DNA of 8,682 nt, from assembly GCA_035649235.1 (NCBI GenBank), contig DASRJX010000146.1, positions 1-8,682 on the forward strand. The letters are read 5' to 3'. Source of the DNA: DASRJX01 sp035649235. GTDB taxonomy: Bacteria; Acidobacteriota; Polarisedimenticolia; Gp22-AA2. Under the pieces are notes generated by a model that saw nothing but the letters and a program-made list of their open reading frames with translations, ran no database searches and was not told where the DNA came from. This document shows positions 1 to 6,512 of this stretch, in pieces (the first letter of the stretch is position 1; every line of letters starts with the position of its first letter). A program made the translations under genes and the position numbers.

Positions 1-126
1 CGGCTTGTCCACCAGGGGCAGCATCTCCTTGGGCTGCGCCTTGGTGGCCGGCAGGAAGCGGGTGCCCAGCCCGGCTGCGGGGAAGACCGCCTTGCGGATG
101 GGGGCCGGAGGTCGGGCGGATTTCAT
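1..126 (-). CDS. galU: UTP-glucose-1-phosphate uridylyltransferase, N-terminal fragment
   Basis: The first 42 codons are present; the rest lies beyond the left edge. GalU makes UDP-glucose from UTP and glucose-1-phosphate in the cytoplasm, feeding surface polysaccharide, glycogen and galactose metabolism. Residues 12-30 read KAVFPAAGLGTRFLPATKA, the nucleotide-binding G-x-G-T-R signature of the sugar nucleotidyltransferase fold. They are followed by PKEMLPLVDKP, the conserved start of the GalU/HasC branch. The start is well fixed: an in-frame TAG lies 21 bases upstream and no other ATG, GTG or TTG codon lies between. No usable Shine-Dalgarno is present; a perfect TATAAT ends nine bases before the ATG, so the mRNA may be leaderless. 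It follows the DUF983 gene by 44 bp on the same strand. Related glucose-1-phosphate thymidylyltransferases share the fold, but the KxxFPAAGLGTRFLPATK pattern favours GalU. Confidence 0.9.
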   Translation of the reverse strand, partial: MKSARPPAPIRKAVFPAAGLGTRFLPATKAQPKEMLPLVDKP

Positions 127-135
127 CGCGGCTGG

Positions 136-141
136 ATTATA
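136..141 (-). promoter_or_regulatory. Perfect TATAAT -10 element before galU
   Basis: TATAAT on the minus strand ends nine bases before the galU ATG. A transcript starting the usual 6-8 bases downstream would have a leader of only about two or three bases. No good TTGACA-like -35 is visible 16-18 bp upstream and there is no extended -10 TG, so the promoter rests on the -10 match in a very GC-rich context. Confidence 0.55.
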
Positions 142-170
142 GCCCTACCGTCCCCTGCGTGGGCCTTCGC

Positions 171-557
171 TCACGCCGGCGGATCCAGCCGGTGGTCGAG
201 GTGGATCCAGGCCACCCGCGAGGCGCGGAAGACGAACGGCACGGCGGGCAGGAACAGGACGCCGGCCAGAAGGACGATCCAGTGCAGCGGCCGCCCAGGA
301 AGGGCGAAGACCGACAGCGCCACCGTGAGACCGGCGACGATCGGCACGGCCAGCGCGTAGCTGATATACATCGCCCCGACGAAATAGCCCGGCTCGCGCT
401 CGAACACCAGGCTGCAGGCAGGGCACGATGGGTACATGGTGAATCGCCGGACGAAGATGCGGCCTTCCCTGCAGCGAGGGCACAGGCCGCTCAGCAAGGC
501 CCGCCATGCCGAACGGCGGACCTCCCGGTCGTCGCCAGGGTCGATCGGTGCGTCCAC
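171..557 (-). CDS. DUF983 family zinc-ribbon membrane protein
   Basis: A 128-aa protein matching the DUF983 family (PF06170), small inner-membrane proteins of unknown biochemical role. Near the N-terminus a zinc-ribbon-like pair of knuckles, C26-P-R-C29 and C45-P-A-C48, is seen. It is followed by the family signature FEREPGYFVGAMYISYALAV (residues 52-71), which runs into the first membrane helix (about 60-84). A second helix spans about 93-110. The tail RVAWIHLDHRLDPPA fits the family's usual C-terminus. The start is uncertain: I chose GTG at 557, 14 bases after the kinase stop, because it keeps the whole conserved region and does not overlap. An AGGAAG lies rather far (17 bases) upstream and overlaps the end of the kinase gene. 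Tight spacing suggests co-transcription with the kinase; galU follows 44 bp downstream. Confidence 0.85.
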   Translation of the reverse strand: MDAPIDPGDDREVRRSAWRALLSGLCPRCREGRIFVRRFTMYPSCPACSLVFEREPGYFVGAMYISYALAVPIVAGLTVALSVFALPGRPLHWIVLLAGVLFLPAVPFVFRASRVAWIHLDHRLDPPA

Positions 558-571
558 GGTCGGTGCCGGCT

Positions 572-3250
572 CTACTTCCTGTCGATGCTGGCAGTCCAGG
601 GGACGACGAGCGTCAGCGGCTGGGAGTTCTGCTCCACGACCGACGAGTTGACCAGGAAGCGGCGGCCGTCGGGAGACATGTCGAAGGCGTTGCCCGGACG
701 CTGCGGCTGGATCGCGAACAGCGCCGCCGAGGCGCCAATCTGGAAATCCGTCGCGGTCGGATTCACCTCCACGGCCGTCAGCTTGCTGTCCGAGGCGAGA
801 TAGATGATCTCCTTGCCGTCGTTGCGCCAGTGGGGCTTCTCGCCGCCGGCCGTCGAGACCTGCCATTTGCGCGACGGAACGGGGAACGGACTGACGTAGA
901 TCTCGCCCCGGCCCGACTCGTCCGACTCGTAGGCCATCCAGCGACCATCGGGCGACAGGGCCGCAAACTGCTCGCTGAACTGGCTGCGCAGGATCGCGGT
1001 CGGCTCGCCGCCACCGGACAGCGGCATGACCCAGATGTCGGACCTGGTCGCGGGATCGCCCCGGGTGAAGAACAAGAAAGAGCGGCCGTCCGGCGTGACT
1101 TGAGTCGCGATCTTGTCGTGGTCCGATTCCAGGAGCAGCTCGTCGTCGCCCGACCCCGCAATCGACTTCCGGTACAGGTTCAGCCGGCTCTTGCCCTTGC
1201 GGATCGAGGAGAAGACGACATGATTGCCATCCGCGCTCCAGATCGGCCAGTTGTCGGCGCCCGGGTCGAAGGTGAATCGGGTCCTGAGGCCGCGCGCCAC
1301 ATCGAAGATCCAGATGTCGGCGGCCCCGATGCGGGTGTCGATGAGGTTCACGGCGGCGCGTCGTCCGTCGGGGGAGAGTGCCAGACTGAAGTACGATGCC
1401 TGGTCACCCAGAACGCCGGCCGGCTTGCCCAGGCGATCGAACCAGGAGAGCCGCGAACCGCCTCCGGACTCTCCCGTCTGGTAGACCAGGACGCCGTTCT
1501 CCGCGACGGAGAACGTCATCTGCGAAAAGGAGAAGTCGACCTGGACCCCGTCGGCGACCGCGAAGGGATCGCCCCCGAGCTCGAGGCTTCCGAGGTCTAA
1601 CGGTTGGGCCATGAGGGTGGCCTCGCGACCGTAGAGCAGATGCCCGCTGACGTAGCGGGCGTTCGATTCGGTGTTGATCAGGAACCGCTGCTCCTTCCCA
1701 TCGAGCGACCCGACTTTGATGCCGTTGCGCTCGTCACGCTGGACGATGCGGGCGAAATAGAGGAATCGTTGACTCTCCGGAAGAAACTGCGGCCAGCGGT
1801 GGGTGCTCTCGCCGCGGGACTCGTCGAGCTGGGTCACCGGTGTTGCGGCGCCGCCTGCCGCCGAGACCCGATACAGCGGCCCCGCCTGGTCGGGAGCGAA
1901 CACGATGACCCCCTCCGGACCCCACGCCCCGCCGCGGGCAGCCGGGGCGTCGGCCAGGGACAAGGGCGGCCCGCCCGAGGCGTCGATCTTCCTGAGCTTG
2001 CCGCTGGCGAAGAAGCCGAGCGTGCGGCCGTCCGGCGACCAGAAGGGGCAACTCGCGCCTTCGGTGCCGGAGAGCGGCAGCGCCTTGATGGAATCGAGCG
2101 GCCGCACGTAGAGCATCGTCGTCCCGTCGTCACGCCGGACGGCGAACGCCACCCTGCTGCCGTCCGGCGAGACCGCCGGCGTTCCGAGGCCGGTGCCGAC
2201 GAACTGGAAGGCCGCCTTCTCGGGCGGGGCGATGAAGGCGCGGATGACCCGCGGCGGGGCCGGCAGATTGCGCCACAGCAGGGCCCCGAGCGCGGCGCTC
2301 ACGAGCAGCAGCCCGAAGGTGGCTGCCATCCAGACGCGCTGACCGATCCGGCGGCGGGCGGCGACCGGCGCGGGGACGCCGGCTTGAGATCCCGCCTCGG
2401 CGATGAAGCGGAGCTGCAGTGCCACGTCGTGCATCGTCTGCCAGCGGTCGGCGGGGTCCTTCGCCAGGCAGATGCGCACCAGCCGCTCGAGCGCGGGGGG
2501 CGTCATCGGCGCCGTCTCGGCGATCGATCGCGGCGTCTCCTTCAGGACCGAGGCGATGAGGCTGGCGCGCGTCTTCCCCTCGAACGCCCGCCGGCCGGTC
2601 GCCATTTCGTACAGGACCAAGCCGAAGGAGAACATGTCGGTGCGGGCGTCGAGCGCCTCCCCCTCGATCTGCTCCGGCGCCATGTACTGGAAGGTGCCGA
2701 CGATCGTCCCTTCCGCCGTGAGCGGGCTCGTGGCCGTGGGGGCGACGGTTAGCAGCGCAGACGACGAATCCTGCGCCAGGCTCTTCGCCAGGCCGAAATC
2801 GAGCAGCTTCGCCCCGGCGCGCGTCAGCATCACGTTGCCGGGCTTCAGGTCCCGGTGGATGAAGCCGCGCCGGTGCGCTGCGTCCAGAGCGTCGGCCATC
2901 TGGGTTGCGGCGCGCAGCAGTTCCTCGATCGGCAGCGGGCCGCGCTCCAGGCGCGCCGAGAGAGTCTCCCCCTCGACATACTCCATCACCAGGTAGGCCC
3001 GGTCTCCTTCCTGGCCGATGTCGTACAGGGCGCAGATGTGGGGATGGTTCAGGTTCGAGACCGCCCGCGCCTCGCGCTCGAAGCGCTCCCGCAGGTCCGC
3101 CCGGGCCGCTCCGTCCTGCGGCAGCACCTTGATGGCGACCGTCCGCTCGAGGCGCGTGTCGCGCGCCCGGTAGACCTCCCCCATGCCGCCCGCGCCCAGC
3201 GGGGCCACGATCTCGTACGGTCCGAGCCTGGTTCCGGGTGCGATCGCCAT
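572..3250 (-). CDS. Transmembrane Ser/Thr protein kinase with C-terminal PD40/TolB-like propeller
   Basis: An 892-aa receptor-like kinase of the PknB/Hanks family. The kinase domain (about 12-282) has every hallmark: glycine loop GAGGMGEV (19-26), ATP lysine K41 in VAIK, likely helix-C glutamate E60, catalytic loop HRDLKPGN (132-139), DFG (151-153), MAPE (190-193), helix-F D205 and late R269. It should therefore be catalytically active. After a basic stretch (AARRRIGQR, 298-306) one membrane helix spans about 307-326, placing the C-terminal 560 residues outside the cytoplasm. That part carries repeated PD40 motifs (SPDG or variants near 361, 405, 626, 672, 719, 766, 810 and 859), typical of TolB-like beta-propellers, probably binding a ligand or protein. 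The substrate is unknown. The ATG lacks a clear Shine-Dalgarno. It lies 30 bp after the transporter stop, and the DUF983 gene follows 14 bp later. The architecture is typical of Acidobacteriota. Confidence 0.95.
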   Translation of the reverse strand: MAIAPGTRLGPYEIVAPLGAGGMGEVYRARDTRLERTVAIKVLPQDGAARADLRERFEREARAVSNLNHPHICALYDIGQEGDRAYLVMEYVEGETLSARLERGPLPIEELLRAATQMADALDAAHRRGFIHRDLKPGNVMLTRAGAKLLDFGLAKSLAQDSSSALLTVAPTATSPLTAEGTIVGTFQYMAPEQIEGEALDARTDMFSFGLVLYEMATGRRAFEGKTRASLIASVLKETPRSIAETAPMTPPALERLVRICLAKDPADRWQTMHDVALQLRFIAEAGSQAGVPAPVAARRRIGQRVWMAATFGLLLVSAALGALLWRNLPAPPRVIRAFIAPPEKAAFQFVGTGLGTPAVSPDGSRVAFAVRRDDGTTMLYVRPLDSIKALPLSGTEGASCPFWSPDGRTLGFFASGKLRKIDASGGPPLSLADAPAARGGAWGPEGVIVFAPDQAGPLYRVSAAGGAATPVTQLDESRGESTHRWPQFLPESQRFLYFARIVQRDERNGIKVGSLDGKEQRFLINTESNARYVSGHLLYGREATLMAQPLDLGSLELGGDPFAVADGVQVDFSFSQMTFSVAENGVLVYQTGESGGGSRLSWFDRLGKPAGVLGDQASYFSLALSPDGRRAAVNLIDTRIGAADIWIFDVARGLRTRFTFDPGADNWPIWSADGNHVVFSSIRKGKSRLNLYRKSIAGSGDDELLLESDHDKIATQVTPDGRSFLFFTRGDPATRSDIWVMPLSGGGEPTAILRSQFSEQFAALSPDGRWMAYESDESGRGEIYVSPFPVPSRKWQVSTAGGEKPHWRNDGKEIIYLASDSKLTAVEVNPTATDFQIGASAALFAIQPQRPGNAFDMSPDGRRFLVNSSVVEQNSQPLTLVVPWTASIDRK

Positions 3251-3280
3251 ACGCGAGGTGAAAGGGTACCCGATCCGCCC

Positions 3281-4618
3281 TCAAGACGCGCGCGCGGCGC
3301 GGGCCTTGCCGATGTCGACGCGGGCCAGGAGGAGCAGGCCCCCCAGGAACTGCACCACGAGCGACAGGATCGCCAACCGCGAGGATCCGGTCGTCTGTTT
3401 CACGATCGCGAACACCCAGGGGCCCCACATGGCGGCGAACTTGCTGAACACGGTGTAGAAGCCGTAGAACTCGGCGCTCTCCGCGCTCGGGATCATGGAG
3501 CCGAAGAGCGATCGGCTGAGCGCCTGCGATCCGCCCATCACCAGCCCCACCACGGCCCCGAGCGCCACGAACTGCGCCGCGCTCCGGAGGAACCCGGCGT
3601 AGACCACGATTCCCGTCCACAGGACGAGCGAGATCATGATCGCCGGCTTGGTCCCGATCCACCGTGACAGGCGGGTGAACAGGAAGGCGCCGACGGTCGC
3701 GATCGCCTGGATCACCAGCAGCGTCAGCATCAGCACGGACGCCGGCAGGCGCAGCTCGACGGTGGCGTAGACCGTCGCCATATTGATGATCGTCTGGATG
3801 CCATCGTCGTAGAGCATGAAGGCGGCGAGGAAGAGCGCCAGCTGCCGGTACCGGCGCACCTGACGCGTCGTGCGCAGCGTGCGCCTCACGCCGAGGGCGA
3901 CGTAGGCCAGCGGCCGCGGCCAACGCCGGAACTCCTCCGGCAGGGGCGTCGCGGTCCGGGGCTCCACGAGGAGCCGGGCCGTCACCAGCGTGAAGCCGGC
4001 CCACCAGACCGCGGCCATGACGATGGCGAGACGGACCGCCTGATCGAGCGCCAGGCCGAGCGCGGCGTGCCCCTGGACGAGCCCCAGGGAGAGGGCGAAC
4101 TGGAGCCCGCCTCCGACGTAGCCGTAGGCGTAGCCGCGCCCCGACACGCGATCCATCTCGGCGTCGCTGGCGATGTGCGGCAGGAAGGCGTCGTAGAACA
4201 CGTTGGCGCCGATGAACCCCACTTGCGCCAGGAGAAAGAAGAGGAGCGTCCGGAGCACGTCCCCCGAGCGGCAGAAGTAGAGCAGGATGGCGAACAGGCT
4301 CCCCGTCCAGGCGAAGGCCAGGAGGAAGCGTTTCCGGGCGGCGGAGAAGTCGGCGATGGCGCCCAGGACGGGGGCGGTCAGGAAAGCGATGAGCGTCGCC
4401 GTCCCGACCACCATGGCCCAGAGCGTATCGGCGGCGAAGGTCGTCCCCAGGGCCTGGACGCCCCCCGCCGGCACGACCGCCTCCGCGAAGTAGCGCGGCA
4501 GCAGGCCGACCGCGACGGTGGTGACGTAAGCGGAGTTCGCCCAGTCGTACATGCACCACCCGAACACGGTGCGGGGATCGTCCTTGGGCGCGGCGCCGGG
4601 CCCGGGCGTGGCAGGCAT
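3281..4618 (-). CDS. MFS transporter, UMF1 (Atg22-like) family
   Basis: A 445-aa, roughly 12-helix inner-membrane transporter. Conserved features of the UMF1 branch of the major facilitator superfamily (relatives of yeast vacuolar Atg22) are seen. These are YDWANSAY at the first helix (24-31), the loop ADFSAARKR (89-97), NVFYDAFLPHIA (139-150), SGRGYAYGYVGGGLQ (159-173), YDDGIQTI (270-277) and the late signature GGSQALSRSLFGSMIP (362-377) followed by AEFYGFY. Yeast Atg22 exports amino acids from the vacuole; bacterial substrates are mostly unknown, so none is assigned. The reading frame stays open upstream to 4873, but that extension would overlap the divergent proline dehydrogenase gene and has no transporter-like sequence, so ATG 4618 was chosen. 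It has no Shine-Dalgarno; a TTGACA lies 30 bases upstream. The kinase gene follows after 30 bp. Confidence 0.92.
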   Translation of the reverse strand: MPATPGPGAAPKDDPRTVFGWCMYDWANSAYVTTVAVGLLPRYFAEAVVPAGGVQALGTTFAADTLWAMVVGTATLIAFLTAPVLGAIADFSAARKRFLLAFAWTGSLFAILLYFCRSGDVLRTLLFFLLAQVGFIGANVFYDAFLPHIASDAEMDRVSGRGYAYGYVGGGLQFALSLGLVQGHAALGLALDQAVRLAIVMAAVWWAGFTLVTARLLVEPRTATPLPEEFRRWPRPLAYVALGVRRTLRTTRQVRRYRQLALFLAAFMLYDDGIQTIINMATVYATVELRLPASVLMLTLLVIQAIATVGAFLFTRLSRWIGTKPAIMISLVLWTGIVVYAGFLRSAAQFVALGAVVGLVMGGSQALSRSLFGSMIPSAESAEFYGFYTVFSKFAAMWGPWVFAIVKQTTGSSRLAILSLVVQFLGGLLLLARVDIGKARAARAS

Positions 4619-4624
4619 CGCGAG

Positions 4625-4654
4625 AGGATCGGCCCGCGGCGGCTCGCCTGTCAA
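4625..4654 (-). promoter_or_regulatory. Putative promoter of the UMF1 transporter gene
   Basis: On the minus strand a perfect TTGACA (4654-4649) is followed after 18 bp by GATCCT (4630-4625), which keeps the key A2 and T6 of a -10 box but matches TATAAT at only three of six positions. Six bases separate it from the ATG at 4618, so transcription would begin at or next to the start codon, giving a leaderless message. The -35 is strong and the -10 weak. Confidence 0.4.
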
Positions 4655-4680
4655 TGCCGCACCGGGCGGCGCGGTCTTTG

Positions 4681-4710
4681 TGGACAAGCGGCGAGGGGGT
4701 TGCGTATCAT
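4681..4710 (+). promoter_or_regulatory. Putative sigma70-like promoter of proline dehydrogenase
   Basis: TGGACA (4681-4686, five of six to TTGACA), an 18-bp spacer, and TATCAT (4705-4710, five of six to TATAAT) lie 11 bases before the ATG at 4722. Expected initiation about seven bases after the -10 would leave a leader of only about four or five bases. The GCGCCCGGCC between -10 and ATG has no Shine-Dalgarno. It is back-to-back with the transporter promoter within 103 bp, which would allow shared regulation. Confidence 0.55.
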
Positions 4711-4721
4711 CGCGCCCGGCC

Positions 4722-5654
4722 ATGGGACTCCTGCGCAACGCTTTACTGGCCGGCTCGCAGAGCCGCTGGCTGCGCGATCGGGCGACGAAGTCCCGCGTCG
4801 TCCGCCGGGCCGTGTCTCGCTTCATGCCGGGCGAGGATGTCGAGGCGGCGCTCGCCGCCGCGGCCGATCTCAAGGGGGCCGGCTACGGGGCCGTCCTCAC
4901 CTGCCTGGGCGAGAACCTGGCGGCCCCCGATGATGCGGCGCAGGTGGCGCGGCACTACCTGGCCGTCCTCGATCGCATCCAGGCCGCATCCCTCGACGCG
5001 GAGATCTCCATCAAGCCGACGCAGCTCGGGCTCGACTTCAGCCAGCCCGAGTGCGAGCAGCACGTCGCGGCCCTCGCCGGTCGCGCCGCCGCCCTGGGCA
5101 CCTGGGTCTGGATCGACATGGAGTCGTCGGCCTACACCGACGTCACGCTCGAGATCTACCGGCGCGTCCGGGAGCGCCACCGGAACGTGGGCGTCTGCGT
5201 GCAGTCGTACCTGCGCCGCACGGCGCGCGACGTCGCGGACCTGATCGGGATGGGGGCGGGCGTGCGCCTGGTGAAGGGGGCGTACAAGGAGTCGCCGGAC
5301 CGCGCCTTCCCGAGCAAGAAGGACGTGGACGCGAACTACTTCGCGCTGGCCTGCGAACTGCTGGGGCCGCGCGCCGCCGCAGCCGGCGTCCGGGCGATCT
5401 TCGGCACGCACGATCCGGTCCTCATCCGCCGCATCGAGGCGGAAGGCCGGCGTCTCGGCCTGGCGCGCGGGGCGCTCGAGTTCCAGATGCTGTACGGGAT
5501 CCGGCTGCAGGAGCAGGCGCGGCTGGCGGGCCAGGGGCACCGCTTCAAGGTGCTCATCAGCTACGGCGACGCCTGGTTCCCCTGGTACATGCGCCGCCTC
5601 GCGGAGCGCCCGGCGAACGTCCTGTTCGTCCTCAAGAGCCTGTTCGCCAGCTGA
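4722..5654 (+). CDS. Proline dehydrogenase (monofunctional, FAD-dependent)
   Basis: A 310-aa stand-alone PRODH, the usual length of the short bacterial enzymes (about 300 aa) rather than the bifunctional PutA. It oxidises L-proline to delta1-pyrroline-5-carboxylate using FAD and passes electrons to the quinone pool, the first step of proline catabolism. Motifs seen in order along the barrel are ISIKPTQLGLD (95-105), WIDMESS (130-136), VCVQSYLRRT (159-168), VRLVKGAYKE (181-190), FGTHD (227-231), EFQMLYGIR (253-261) and the C-terminal WFPWYMRRLAERP, in which R291/R292 are the pair that grips the proline carboxylate. The ATG at 4722 was chosen because family similarity begins there and a promoter-like TATCAT lies just upstream; the frame is open further back but is low-complexity. 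No P5C dehydrogenase gene is in the window, so the second step must be encoded elsewhere. It converges with the TerC gene 18 bp downstream. Confidence 0.95.
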   Translation: MGLLRNALLAGSQSRWLRDRATKSRVVRRAVSRFMPGEDVEAALAAAADLKGAGYGAVLTCLGENLAAPDDAAQVARHYLAVLDRIQAASLDAEISIKPTQLGLDFSQPECEQHVAALAGRAAALGTWVWIDMESSAYTDVTLEIYRRVRERHRNVGVCVQSYLRRTARDVADLIGMGAGVRLVKGAYKESPDRAFPSKKDVDANYFALACELLGPRAAAAGVRAIFGTHDPVLIRRIEAEGRRLGLARGALEFQMLYGIRLQEQARLAGQGHRFKVLISYGDAWFPWYMRRLAERPANVLFVLKSLFAS

Positions 5655-5672
5655 CGGGGCTTCCGGCTTGCC

Positions 5673-6488
5673 TTAGCCGCCGGACTTCCCGGCCCCGCCG
5701 ACCGGTTGCTTGCTCCCGACCGGCTTCCCGGCCCCGCCGCCGGGTTCCTCCGAGTATGGCCGGCGCAGGTGCACCGGGGCCTCCCGATGACGCACCCTGA
5801 GGTTCAGCATCTCGACCAGGAGCGAGAACGCCATGGCGAAGTAGAGGTATCCCTTCGGCACGTGGCTGCCGAAGCCGTCGGCGATCAGCATCACACCGAT
5901 CGCCACCAGGAAGGCGAGCGCCAGCATCTTGATCGTCGGGTGCCGCTGGACGAAGTCGCCGATCGGCCGGGCGAACGCCATCATGACCAGGACGGCCGCG
6001 ACCACCGCGGCGATCATCACGCCGACCTGCTGCACCATGCCGACGGCCGTGATGACCGAATCGAGCGAAAAGACGACGTCGAGCGCCATGATCTGCGCCA
6101 GCACGGAGCCGTAGGAGGCGGCCACCCGCGCCGACCCGCCCCCCTCGTGGCCCTCCAGTTTCTGGTGGATCTCGTGGGTGCTCTTGGCGACCAGGAACAG
6201 TCCGCCGACGATCAGCACCAGGTCGCGGCCGGTCACCGGCCGGCCGAGGATCGGCACCGTGACCAGCGGCTCCGTCAGACCCATCACCCACGACAGCGAC
6301 AGCAGCAGCAGGATGCGCATGACCATCGCCAGGCCGAGGCCGATCCGGTAGGCCCCCGGTTGCCGATCGTGGGGCAGCTTCCCCACCAGGATCGAGATGA
6401 ACACGATGTTGTCGATCCCCAGGACGATCTCGAGCGCCGCGAGCGTCAGGAAGGCGATCCAGATCTGCGGGTCGGCGATCCAGTGCAT
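5673..6488 (-). CDS. TerC family integral membrane protein (YgdQ-like)
   Basis: A 271-aa polytopic inner-membrane protein of the TerC family (PF03741). Characterised members export manganese or are linked to tellurite and metal stress; the exact ion here is not shown by sequence. The two inverted family signatures are seen: LEIVLGIDNIVF (19-30, with E20, D26, N27) and ALDVVFSLDSVITAVG (135-150, with D137, D143, S144), whose acidic residues lie in the membrane and likely bind the metal. About seven helices are predicted (near 8-30, 50-70, 87-103, 127-150, 155-174, 188-205, 212-230). Overall it resembles E. coli YgdQ-type proteins without CBS or transporter-associated domains. The last 24 residues form a Gly/Lys/Pro-rich tail with GGAGK repeated. 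It lies 24 bp after the exported LolA-like gene, probably in one operon, and has its own strong Shine-Dalgarno. Confidence 0.93.
   Translation of the reverse strand: MHWIADPQIWIAFLTLAALEIVLGIDNIVFISILVGKLPHDRQPGAYRIGLGLAMVMRILLLLSLSWVMGLTEPLVTVPILGRPVTGRDLVLIVGGLFLVAKSTHEIHQKLEGHEGGGSARVAASYGSVLAQIMALDVVFSLDSVITAVGMVQQVGVMIAAVVAAVLVMMAFARPIGDFVQRHPTIKMLALAFLVAIGVMLIADGFGSHVPKGYLYFAMAFSLLVEMLNLRVRHREAPVHLRRPYSEEPGGGAGKPVGSKQPVGGAGKSGG
5685..5739. repeat. Imperfect 39-bp-period repeat in the TerC tail
   Basis: The 16-mer CTTCCCGGCCCCGCCG occurs at 5685-5700 and again at 5724-5739, 39 bp (13 codons) apart. It encodes the repeated GGAGK in the C-terminal tail of the TerC protein and keeps the reading frame, as expected for a small in-frame duplication. 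Confidence 0.7.
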
Positions 6489-6493
6489 GCTCT

Positions 6494-6501
6494 CTCTCCT
6501 C
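6494..6501 (-). promoter_or_regulatory. Shine-Dalgarno of the TerC gene
   Basis: GAGGAGAG on the minus strand, with its AGGAG core seven bases before ATG 6488. It lies wholly in the 24-bp gap after the upstream stop codon and fixes the TerC start. Confidence 0.8.
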
Positions 6502-6512
6502 TGTGACGTGGT

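Noticed and set aside
506..2752. Long plus-strand open frames (506-1600 and 1604-2752) antisense to the kinase gene
   Set aside because: They read as shadow translations rich in Arg, Asp and Gly, with no recognisable domain and no ribosome-binding site, opposite a well-conserved gene.
2130..4559. An 809-codon open frame on the minus strand in another frame over the transporter and kinase genes
   Set aside because: It is Arg/Pro/Gly/Ala-rich with no motifs and overlaps two genes with clear family signatures; such long spurious frames are expected at this GC content.
4619..4873. N-terminal extension of the UMF1 transporter, including an ATG at 4723 that overlaps the proline dehydrogenase ATG in CATG
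   Set aside because: The extra 85 residues are low-complexity, overlap the divergent gene and its promoter, and precede the conserved transporter start.
5663..5680. Possible hairpin between the convergent proline dehydrogenase and TerC stop codons (CGGCT/AGCCG)
   Set aside because: Only five base pairs with no T-run, in sequence that is GC-rich throughout; not enough to call a terminator.
5706..6506. A 266-codon plus-strand frame opposite the TerC gene
   Set aside because: His/Asp/Arg/Gln-rich composition is typical of the antisense of a hydrophobic membrane protein; no motif supports it.
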